A DNA stretch of 64,000 bases, taken from positions 2,294,001 through 2,358,000 of the forward strand of contig CBDHGL010000003.1 of assembly GCA_965263105.1 (NCBI GenBank), written 5' to 3'. The number at the start of each line of letters is the position of its first letter. The stretch's first letter is position 1. This document shows, piece by piece, positions 1-7,743 of the stretch. The DNA is from JBCCTX01 sp965263105 (GTDB lineage Bacteria > Bacteroidota > Bacteroidia > J057). A program made the translations under genes and the position numbers. A model generated the notes under the pieces. That model was not told the origin of the DNA. It searched no databases and worked only from the letters and a program-made list of their open reading frames with translations.

Positions 1-251
1 AATGGTCCATGGTCGACAGTCTGGATTCTAGGGAAGAGTTTGATAGTTTAATGGCCCATGGTCGACAGTCTGGATTCTAGGGAAGAGTTTGATAGTTTAA
101 TGGTCCATGGTCGACAGTCTGGATTCTAGGGAGAGAGTTTGATAGTTTAATAGTCCATAGTCGACAGTCTGGATTCTAGGGGGGCTAGATAGTTTAATGG
201 TCCATGGTCGACAGTCTGGATTCTATGGTCGACAGTCTGGATTCTAGGGGG
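1..251. repeat. Tandem repeat array A, ~49 bp period
   Basis: Five and a half head-to-tail copies start at 1, 50, 99, 149 and 196, with a final partial copy from about 226. Each unit contains the cores GGTCCATGGTCGACAGTC and TGGATTCTAGGG followed by an A/T-rich GATAGTTTAATG joint. The first three copies are nearly identical (49-50 bp). The fourth is shortened at its 3' end and has CCATAG for CCATGG. The array runs off the left edge, so its full length is unknown. Units are contiguous with no spacers, so it is not a CRISPR array. I see no open reading frame or conserved gene in it. Confidence 0.93.
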
Positions 252-268
252 CACCAAACTGGGGCTAA

Positions 269-572
269 TTAACCAACCCAAACTGTGGACCGTCGACTAT
301 CCAACCATTTAACCTCTTATTAACCAACCCAAGCTGTGGACCGTCGACTATCTAACCATTTAACCTCTTATTAACCAACCCAAGCTGTGGACCGTCGACT
401 ATCTAACCATTTAACCTCTTATTAACCAACCCAAACTGTGGACCGTCGACTATCCAACCATTTAACCTCTTATTAACCAACCCAAACTGTGGACCGTCGA
501 CTATCCAACCATTTAACCTCTTATTAACCAACCCAAGCTGTGGACCGTCGACTATCCAACTATTGAACTCTT
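269..572. repeat. Tandem repeat array B, 51 bp period
   Basis: Five full copies of exactly 51 bp start at 269, 320, 371, 422 and 473. A sixth, decaying copy from 524 runs into the 3' end of the oxidase gene. Each unit carries TTAACCAACCCAARCTGTGG, then ACCGTCGACTATC, then CAACCATTTAACC. Copies differ at only a few positions (A/G in CCCAARC, C/T in TATCYAACC). Read on the other strand, the unit contains GTCGACGGTCCACAG, which shares the GTCGAC and GTCCA words with array A. The two arrays may therefore be diverged, oppositely oriented relatives. The array lies just past the stop codon of the minus-strand gene. Confidence 0.93.
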
Positions 573-1729
573 CTGCACCTCTATCTCCCTCAGTTCCTCT
601 ACGGTCCCCACTCCCAACTGAATCATGTTGTTTCGAATGTCCTCCTTGAGGATTTCCACAGCGAGTGCGCCTCCTTTGATCCCTAAGGCTCCCAAACCAT
701 ACAGAAAGGCCCGCCCAAGCAAAATAAAATCAGCTCCTAAGGCCAGCGCCCTTAATATATCTACCCCGTTTCGGATGCCACTGTCAAATAGAATAGGAAA
801 TTTCCCTCCTACCTTTTCTACAATGGAAGGTAAGACATCAATAGAAGGAACCACCCCATCAAATTGTCTTCCTCCGTGGTTGGAAACTACGATTCCATCC
901 AGGCCCGCATCCAGGGCCATCTGGGCATCATCTGGGTGTAAGACCCCTTTGAGAAGGATTTTTCCCTTCCAGATTTTTCGGCAGGCCTGTAAATAATCAG
1001 CATCCAAATCTCCCCGGAAGGAAAATCGAACAAAATCTACTACGGCTTTGAGGTTTGGTCTTCACTGTAGGAGGCTACGGTTCGTAGACGGGGTAAGCCG
1101 TTGCGGAGGGTTCCCACAGTCCAGGTAGGATGGGTCAAGGCCTGCCAAACAAATTTAGGGGTAATCTTGGGAGGCATGCGCATCCCCGCACGGGTAGTTC
1201 TTTCCCTACGACTGGGTACGGGAACATCCGCTGTGATGACGAGTGTGTGAAAACCCGCTTCCTGAGCCCGATTCAAGATGCTCTCCCGCATGGCCGGTTC
1301 TCTAGGCGCATAGAGTTGGAACCATCCCCGATCCCCAACGTGTGGCCCCACCATTTCAGGCGTTTGGGTAGCTACCGTACTCAGGCAATAGGGAATGCCA
1401 TAGTTCTTAGCCACCTGAGCTAAAAGGGTCTCCGCATTGGGCCACATGAGTCCTGTAAGGCCCACAGGGGCAATTCCAAAGGGGAGTTCAAAAGATTGTC
1501 CTAAGAGATGGGTTTTCAATTCAGGTTCAACTCCTCCTCGGACAATGCGAGGGGCAAAGGTAAGACGCTTAAGGGCGGTACGGTTGCGGGGAACGGCATC
1601 TTCCTCCCCTGTACCGGATTGGAGGTATTCCCAGGAAACAAAGGGTAGTCGCTTTTGGGCCCCTTTTTCTAAATCGATGATGGCTGGATATTTCTCGAGT
1701 AGTTTGTGTTTTTCGGTTTGGGAGAGCAT
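552..1729 (-). pseudogene. FMN-dependent alpha-hydroxy-acid oxidase/dehydrogenase, frameshifted
   Basis: This is a member of the lactate oxidase / L-lactate dehydrogenase (LldD, glycolate oxidase) TIM-barrel family, which oxidises 2-hydroxy acids to 2-oxo acids with FMN. The N-terminal part (1729 down to 1040, 229 codons) has the family start and the phosphate/FMN-binding half with PFGIAPVGLTGLMWP and TADVPVPSRRER. The C-terminal part (about 1060 down to 552) carries LLKGVLHPDDA and SNHGGRQFDG, the catalytic His/Arg motif, then DSGIRNG and LGRAFLYG. The frames differ by one base: frame 1 ends SEDQTSKP-stop, while the other frame supplies NLKAVVDFVRF immediately. One missing base near 1055-1065 explains it and restores a protein of about 390 residues, normal for the family. 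It may be an assembly indel or a recent null mutation. Its 3' end abuts repeat array B. Confidence 0.85.
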
Positions 1730-2016
1730 AGAGTTTTAACGATCAAATTTTGGTAAAGCTAGAATCAACCCTAGAGGTCAAATAAAGTAATCAACTTCCC
1801 CAAAATTAAGCTTTTATTCATAGCCTAACACTAAATAGGGAAGGAAGACCATAAACGGGTATTTTTTGGATTAAATGCCTGCAGTTCCCCAAATAATCTA
1901 TATCAAGACAAGCTAGTGAGCGGAGTCGTACCCTATTCTCCTAAATCTGTAAGAATTCTTTTTTTTAACTCCCCCATTTTTTACCTTAAATCGCCCAATT
2001 ATCCCTAACAACCAAA

Positions 2017-4338
2017 ATGATGAAGATCAGGAAAACAGCTTTTTTTATTGTGATATTCAGCCACTTGGCTCAACTCCTCCCTTCACAAGACCTAGCCCCT
2101 CATTTTTCAGATCAAAAAATGAGTCAAGCTAAGCCTCGCCATTGCGATCCTCTTTCCGCCATGCTGAGCCTGGATATGGATCGGAAACTTCCCCTTAAGC
2201 AGCTAAGTGCAAAATATGATTTACCCCATTATAGGGGTAAATTCTATGTCGCTGCCTTGATGAAAGTTTCTGAAGATTTTGATCCAAGCCAGTTTGATTC
2301 CTACCAGGTTGAGGTAAATACGGCTTTGGAAACCCTATATACAGTCCATATTCCGATTGACCAGTATGCCGATTTTTTGGAGGTACCAGGTATAGCATAT
2401 ATCGAATTGACGAAAAAGGTACATCCTAAATTGGAGACGGCCTTGGAAGCGTCTCAAGTGGATCGGGTTCATTTGGGCGAAAATCTTTCCCAGAAATATA
2501 GTGGTAAAGGGGTGGTAATGGGGATAATCGATTTTGGATTTGACTATACCCATCCCACTTTTTATGATTCGGAAGGGGATACCTATCGAATAAAGAAGGT
2601 ATGGGAACAAAATACGCTTGAAGGTGAGCCTCCCGCAGGATTTTCCTATGGTCGCGAATTAAGCAGCGAACAATCCCTGTTAGAAGCACAAACAGATATT
2701 CCCCTTACCGGGCATGGAACCCATGTCGCGGGGATTGCAGCGGGAAGTGGGGGAGCGCTAAATGAACTGTATCGCGGGGTAGCGTATGAAAGTGATATCG
2801 TGTTGGTTTCGGTAAATTCTCGAGAAGGAATAAGTGGTAAAAATACAGGGGTAATAGACGGGATCAATTATATATTTCAATATGCAGATTCTGTAGGAAA
2901 ACCTGCTGTCGTGAATCTCAGCCAGGGGCATCACACAGGGCCCCATGATGGAACTTCCCTAGCGGATCAAGCGATAGATGCCCTTTCTGGTCCTGGTAGG
3001 ATCATTGTGGGAGCGGTTGGAAATGAAGGGGATGCCAGTGGTTTTTATTTACACTTTGACCATGATTTTGAAAATGAGGATACGATTCTCAGCTATGTAG
3101 TCTGGCCAGATGGGATCAGTGCAGGCAACACCCTGGTGGATATCTGGGGGGAAGAAGGAGCGAATTTTGAAGTAAGTATAGAAGTTTTTAATCCGAGGAC
3201 CAAAGTCCAGGAAGCTGTCAGCGCTAGTCTGGATTCGGATAATCCGGTTTCCTTTGTAAGTGGCACCTTAGTGGATTTGGAAGGAGATACCCTGTATTAC
3301 GAAGGGGGAATTGAGATTAATCCATTGAATAATCGGCCTCACGCCTTGCTCTTTATTGACAATACGGGGCAATCGGAAGGAGAAGATGTAGATTTTAACG
3401 ATTTGTTGGACAATGATTTTGTTCAATTGAGGTTCCAGGCTGATCGGGGCACGGTTCATGCCTATGCGGCCAACAATTCAGGGGAAGCCTTTTTTACGGA
3501 CCTTTCTGGGATTGGAGCCGATGAGTTCATCGAAGGAACACGGGTGCTTGGCGGAAATCCTAACTCTACCATGGGGGAACTGGGAGGAACGGCTCGTTCG
3601 ATCATTTCTGTAGGGGGATATACCACTAAAAATTCCTTTATGAATACCAATGGGGATGAGGTATCGCTGGATGAGGTAATCGGCGAACCTTATGTACGGA
3701 CCAGCCGAGGGCCTACCTTGGATGGAAGACTCAAGCCCGAAATCAGTGCTCCAGCTAATTTGATCGCTTCGGCTGAGAACTCCTTTTATGCAGAATTTGA
3801 TCCCTTGGTAGAAGTAGGTCAGATCGATAAAGGAGATGGAAGCCATTGGAGCTTTGGTATCAGAAGGGGAACTTCTACAGCTGCTCCCTTGGTAGCGGGA
3901 ATTGCTGGACTCATGTTGGAGCTTGCCCCGGACTTAGATCCGGAAGGGATAAAAGAACTAATGGCTACTCATGCAGAACAGGATGACTTTACCGGAGCCC
4001 TCCCTAATCAGGTGTGGGGCCATGGGAAAATAAATGCCTATGGAATCATCTCTAGTATGGAACAACTTACGAGTGCATTATCGGATCAAGTTGTAGGGAC
4101 TATCCGAATCTTTCCCAATCCCAATAAAGGACATTTTAGCCTGCATGCTGATCTGACCGGTGAACTGCATATAAGTATTTTCGATCTCCAGGGAAGATCT
4201 GTATTTGACAAACAGTTTTTCAAAGATAATAGCACCCTGAATCTGGACCTTCCCCAAAATTTAGAGGGAATGTATTTCTTGAAGTTGAGGCAGAACGATA
4301 GGGCTTTTTCTGTAAAGTTGTTCATCAAGCCCAATTGA
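2017..4338 (+). CDS. Secreted subtilisin-like serine protease (S8) with T9SS sorting domain
   Basis: This is an exported peptidase of 773 residues. An N-terminal signal peptide (about residues 1-23, basic then hydrophobic) precedes a propeptide-like region. The S8 catalytic domain shows the full triad: Asp172 in GIIDFGFDYTHP, His233 in GHGTHVAGIAAG and Ser620 in GTSTAAPLVAG. Between His and Ser lies a long insertion with a beta-rich, PA-like or jelly-roll-like region, longer than in minimal subtilisins. Residues from about 693 to the end (IRIFPNPNKGHF to the C-terminal KLFIKPN) form a type IX secretion (Por) C-terminal sorting domain. The protein is therefore predicted to cross the outer membrane and be surface-attached or released. 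It stands alone; the flanking genes point away or lie more than 700 bp off. Substrate is unknown. Confidence 0.93.
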   Translation: MMKIRKTAFFIVIFSHLAQLLPSQDLAPHFSDQKMSQAKPRHCDPLSAMLSLDMDRKLPLKQLSAKYDLPHYRGKFYVAALMKVSEDFDPSQFDSYQVEVNTALETLYTVHIPIDQYADFLEVPGIAYIELTKKVHPKLETALEASQVDRVHLGENLSQKYSGKGVVMGIIDFGFDYTHPTFYDSEGDTYRIKKVWEQNTLEGEPPAGFSYGRELSSEQSLLEAQTDIPLTGHGTHVAGIAAGSGGALNELYRGVAYESDIVLVSVNSREGISGKNTGVIDGINYIFQYADSVGKPAVVNLSQGHHTGPHDGTSLADQAIDALSGPGRIIVGAVGNEGDASGFYLHFDHDFENEDTILSYVVWPDGISAGNTLVDIWGEEGANFEVSIEVFNPRTKVQEAVSASLDSDNPVSFVSGTLVDLEGDTLYYEGGIEINPLNNRPHALLFIDNTGQSEGEDVDFNDLLDNDFVQLRFQADRGTVHAYAANNSGEAFFTDLSGIGADEFIEGTRVLGGNPNSTMGELGGTARSIISVGGYTTKNSFMNTNGDEVSLDEVIGEPYVRTSRGPTLDGRLKPEISAPANLIASAENSFYAEFDPLVEVGQIDKGDGSHWSFGIRRGTSTAAPLVAGIAGLMLELAPDLDPEGIKELMATHAEQDDFTGALPNQVWGHGKINAYGIISSMEQLTSALSDQVVGTIRIFPNPNKGHFSLHADLTGELHISIFDLQGRSVFDKQFFKDNSTLNLDLPQNLEGMYFLKLRQNDRAFSVKLFIKPN

Positions 4339-5069
4339 GTTAAATTCCTTTTCCCCAATTTGGCTAAACCTTTGTCGTTTTCAGGCCTGTTATCTGTAGT
4401 TTTTTTGAAGAAAAGCCTTAATCCGCTGCGCGGATATTCGTATTATGAAGAACATAAGGCGAAATATGAGGTCCGGAAAGTGCCAATTTTTTTGAAGGCG
4501 ACCTTTTTCGTTGCCAAAGCTTTGAACTTCATTGGGTCTGGATACCTAAACAAACGTGAGTTTTGGATAAAATCCTCTCCAATCGACTGTTTTAGCCGAT
4601 TTCCTGCCTCTTTCAAAATGTTTAGCTACCTTTTTTAGAAAAACGTAGCGCCAAAAATCGCAAAATTCCAGACACCCCTTCTAAGCACCCCCTTTTCCCA
4701 ACGAATTTTGCAGGCCTACACACTCAATAATTCTTCACAAAGCTGATTTCTTATCCAAAGCTCAAGTTAAACAAGTGAATGGCATCAGCCATCTCAACTA
4801 ACCATCTAATTTCTAAGTTTTGTAGTTTATTTTTTTGTTGACCTGGCTACTTAAGATTTGCAAAATATCCTGAGAAGCAAGGGAATAAAGTTCTTAAGCT
4901 GCTATGCAGCGATTATCCCATTTGTGAACGCAGGTCCTTCTACGAGAATGGGATGATACCCTTTTTCAAAAGCTAAAATACGACTTTGATTGTGGGAATC
5001 ATTATCGCAGTGAGGACACATCTGTGAAGCTTATACCTGAATATATCTTTTACTTTCTTAGTGTAAATG
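4339..5069. other. Gene-free stretch between convergent genes
   Basis: About 730 bp between the subtilase stop and the stop of the minus-strand hypothetical gene. A 92-codon frame (4360-4638) is present but has low-complexity, non-protein-like content and no recognisable family, so it is not called. Short perfect hairpins are visible: ATCCGC-TGC-GCGGAT near 4420 and GCTGC-TAT-GCAGC near 4900. The CATAAGGCGAAA word near 4452 recurs near 7530 in the other gene-free stretch of this island. I see no promoter, RNA gene or mobile element. Confidence 0.6.
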
Positions 5070-5564
5070 CTATCCCAAAGCCTTCAATTCCTCAACTAAC
5101 TCTTTGGCAATTTCTTTGATTTCATTATCCTCGTGCAAACAGAAAGTCTCCAAAAAATCCCGGTCTTCACAATACTTTGCCAACATTTCAGATGCTAAGG
5201 CCTCATCTTTTGGCCAATAATTCCCAACAATGCAATTGCTTGTGGTTTCTGATAATGAGAAAATTAAAACCCAACTTACATATTCTGATACGTCAATATT
5301 TCTCAGCGTATAGATCACCATAGGATATATGGCAAAGTGGAATGGTAAAAACCACGGATGAATTAAACTCCGATCCATTTTTTTTACTGCTTCTTTTTGT
5401 TTTTTGGGGTTCTTAGAACATAAAGATTCGAACATGGATTTGATGTTTTCAACAGCCTTTTCAGAAATATTATAGGTATCCCAATCCACTGCTTCTAGCA
5501 TCTCCTTTAGGACATTGGCGTGTTCTATTTCATTTTTTCTAAACTCTTTCCTGAATAATTTCAT
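5070..5564 (-). CDS. Hypothetical helical protein
   Basis: I do not recognise this protein of about 164 residues. The start MKLFRKEFRKN at 5564 is preferred over the upstream in-frame Met at 5588 because the intervening residues (YLIINGA) look untranslated. It is charged and mostly helical, with a lysine-rich segment around residues 50-65 (KNPKKQKEAVKKMDRS) and an acidic C-terminus (KELVEELKALG). There are no signal peptide, clear membrane segments or metal motifs. It resembles small cytosolic proteins such as immunity or antitoxin-like partners, but nothing in the sequence proves this. It sits in an A/T-rich island with the EAD11-FISUMP gene, transcribed in the opposite direction. Confidence 0.7.
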   Translation of the reverse strand: MKLFRKEFRKNEIEHANVLKEMLEAVDWDTYNISEKAVENIKSMFESLCSKNPKKQKEAVKKMDRSLIHPWFLPFHFAIYPMVIYTLRNIDVSEYVSWVLIFSLSETTSNCIVGNYWPKDEALASEMLAKYCEDRDFLETFCLHEDNEIKEIAKELVEELKALG

Positions 5565-5843
5565 GGCTCCATTTATTATAAGGTACACCCGTTTAAGTTA
5601 ATAAGTGTTTATTTCGCAAAAAAAGATACTATTAAGTAGTAAAAGGCCATAAAGTTTTGAGCTTAGTACTAATCTTGAGACTAAATCACACCTTGGAGGA
5701 ACATGTATTACAAGTGGTGGATGAGCTTATTCACTTCATGAAAGTGATTTTTACGTAGAATAAAATACATTCAAGTTTCCTAATCCGCTTGACAGGTCCT
5801 GAACTTCAAGTGCTATTTACCAAGAAAATTTTATTTTTATTAG

Positions 5844-6722
5844 ATGGACTTATTAAATAAGAAGAAAAGAGAATTAAGGGGCTTCCTTCCTTCCCTTGGA
5901 ATCATTGATACCATTTCATCCTTAAAAGAATTTTTAATTGAAGATTCAGAAAGAAGTAAGACCTTAATTTTAGTTGAAAGCCAGATAAAAGAGGCTAGAA
6001 GAAAACAGTCCAGAGGTATTATTGATTATGAAAAAGTTACCATCGAGGAGAACAAATGTAGAAACTCTCTCTTGGACCTAATTGATGATATCAATTGGGA
6101 AGATACTGTCCTTTCAATTTTTGTTGATATCAGAGATGGACAAAAGTATAAAACTGCAAGTTTCTTAGGTCAAATATGGATGATAGAAAATTTCAATTTT
6201 GATATAAAAGGCCAGAGTAGTTTTTACAATGATGACTCTCGTAATATTAAATATGGTCGATTGTATACGTTAAAGGGAGCTATTGAAGCCTGTCCATTGG
6301 GGTGGCGTTTACCAAGTGATAAGGAATGGATGGAATTAGCTCAAAAATATGGTGAATTTTTAAATGATGGAGGGGGAAGTACAGCTACATTGGTGGCTAC
6401 GGCTGCATTATTCGGAGGTTCTTCATTTCTTTTTGGTCTCGCAAAATCAGTAAGTGGGCCTAATAAACTAGAACAAGCTTTTGATGCACTGATTGAAAAA
6501 GGAAGTAGTGGATTTAATGCTAAATTAGGAGGAGAATATACAAAAGAAGGCCAATTTCAAGATCTTGGGAAAAAAGGGACCTATTGGGGATCAGTACAAA
6601 GAAATTCTCATTGGGGATTTAGTTTTAGTCAAATTTTAGATAACAAAATGAGGATAACATATTGCAACGATGAATTAAATGAAGTGAGTAAGGTATCTTG
6701 TAGATATGTTAAGGTGAGATAG
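5844..6722 (+). CDS. EAD11-like domain fused to FISUMP domain
   Basis: This protein of 292 residues has two parts. Residues about 14-85 (GIIDTISSLKEFLIED, then RRKQSRGIIDYEK and NSLLDLIDDI) match the pattern of effector-associated domain 11, a small helical adaptor that links sensors to effectors in NTPase-dependent conflict systems. Residues about 94-292 are a Fibrobacter succinogenes major paralogous (FISUMP) domain, related to the formylglycine-generating/C-type-lectin fold: DIRDGQKYKTASFLGQIWM, then GRLYTLKGAIEACPLGWRLP, then TYWGSV and a terminal SCRYVKVR. Residues about 176-205 form a glycine- and alanine-rich hydrophobic insertion not typical of the domain. There is no signal peptide although FISUMP proteins are usually exported, so a cytoplasmic sensor or adaptor is inferred. 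No partner effector is seen in the window. Confidence 0.78.
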   Translation: MDLLNKKKRELRGFLPSLGIIDTISSLKEFLIEDSERSKTLILVESQIKEARRKQSRGIIDYEKVTIEENKCRNSLLDLIDDINWEDTVLSIFVDIRDGQKYKTASFLGQIWMIENFNFDIKGQSSFYNDDSRNIKYGRLYTLKGAIEACPLGWRLPSDKEWMELAQKYGEFLNDGGGSTATLVATAALFGGSSFLFGLAKSVSGPNKLEQAFDALIEKGSSGFNAKLGGEYTKEGQFQDLGKKGTYWGSVQRNSHWGFSFSQILDNKMRITYCNDELNEVSKVSCRYVKVR

Positions 6723-6775
6723 TTAAGGCTTAATTTCCAATTACATTTCTCAGAATGAGAATTGCAGGATATATG

Positions 6776-7333
6776 TTATACCATACCCGTAGATTCACAT
6801 TTCGGACAAGGGCGTCTTTCCATACCATATTTCCCTGGCAAAATTCGATAACCAAAACCCTCGCAAACCGGACATTGGATCGTTCTATTGCCATGTACGC
6901 TTCTACTCCCAGAACTTGACCTGCCGCTTGTAGAGCCAGAATAAGATGCTCCAGAATTTCTAGAAGTCATATAAATGAGATGGTTAAAGGAATTCTCCAG
7001 TCTTTGCCTATATAGTCGACAACTATCAATTCTAGAGGAATAAAGCTTCGTATCACCTGATATTTTGTGGGAATCAATTAAATCCACAAATTTATCAATG
7101 GCTTGAATTAAAGTGCGGATTCTATTTAAAGCCCTTGAATTTGGCACATTGTGATCAAAATCAAAGTGTGTCTCTTCAATTAAAATACTGTAAGCTGCTT
7201 CACACACAGATATCTTTGAAAAGGAATAGTCTTCCTCCCTTATTTTATCAGCAATTTCATAAACTCCCTCTTTAACAGAGACCGACTGATTAATTACTGA
7301 TTTAATAATTGATTTTATTTCACTCTTTTCCAT
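6776..7333 (-). CDS. Hypothetical protein with C-terminal DnaJ-like zinc-binding motifs
   Basis: This protein of 185 residues has a helical N-terminal part (residues 1-125) of no family I recognise. A serine/glycine-rich linker follows (about 126-148, SGASYSGSTSGRSSSGSRS). The C-terminus carries two Cys pairs, C154-P-V-C157-E-G-F-G and C176-P-K-C179-E-S-T-G. These repeat the CxxCxGxG spacing of the DnaJ zinc finger, enough for one zinc site. Some small bacterial proteins carry such a finger without a J domain. It is convergent with the EAD11-FISUMP gene, 53 bp away, so shared function is possible but unproven. Base composition is A/T-rich like its island neighbours. Confidence 0.75.
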   Translation of the reverse strand: MEKSEIKSIIKSVINQSVSVKEGVYEIADKIREEDYSFSKISVCEAAYSILIEETHFDFDHNVPNSRALNRIRTLIQAIDKFVDLIDSHKISGDTKLYSSRIDSCRLYRQRLENSFNHLIYMTSRNSGASYSGSTSGRSSSGSRSVHGNRTIQCPVCEGFGYRILPGKYGMERRPCPKCESTGMV

Positions 7334-7743
7334 TCCTTATCTACTTGATATGTGAATATTTAGCAAAAGCGGGTATCTTTCAACGTCTCACAAGAAATTT
7401 TTAATAACAATTTAAACAAAAGGAGGATTTTTTTTGACCTACTTTCGGAAAATTTGACAAAAGGTATTTTAACTAATTGAGTAAATTCTCAAAAAGGGAA
7501 TTATTAATGGCTTCCGATTCCGAGAGACATAAGGCGAAAATTCCGTGCAATTCCAGCTTGAAAACAGCCTGAAAATGACCCTAAACCGCTATTACTCCCT
7601 CAAAAAATTTCGTACTATGATGACGTAATACGAAAATCTGATAGCGGGAAAATTTGAATGGGGAATTATCTTGTGAAAAGGGGGGGCTAAGATGCCCAAT
7701 CTTAACTACCGGAAAAGTATTTCAGGACTTCATATACAAACCC
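7334..7743. other. Gene-free stretch, upstream region of the zinc-motif gene
   Basis: About 410 bp between the start of the minus-strand zinc-motif gene and the stop of the minus-strand sulfatase. The sequence is A/T-rich. It includes the CATAAGGCGAAA word near 7530, shared with the 4339-5069 stretch. I see no convincing gene, RNA or clear terminator. The short frame at 7654-7854 overlaps the sulfatase antisense and is not supported. Confidence 0.55.

Noticed and set aside
1..570. CRISPR array
   Set aside because: Units are contiguous with no unique spacers, and unit-to-unit changes are point differences. No cas genes are in the window.
625..996. Plus-strand ORF inside the alpha-hydroxy-acid oxidase
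   Set aside because: Antisense shadow of a strongly conserved minus-strand gene with the SNHGGRQFDG motif.
1040..1100. Programmed frameshift in the oxidase gene
   Set aside because: No slippery heptamer or downstream structure is evident, and the family has no known programmed shift. An indel is simpler.
4360..4638. 92-codon ORF after the subtilase gene
   Set aside because: Residue content is low-complexity and not like any family, there is no promoter box, and the region is hairpin-rich and A/T-rich. Probably chance.
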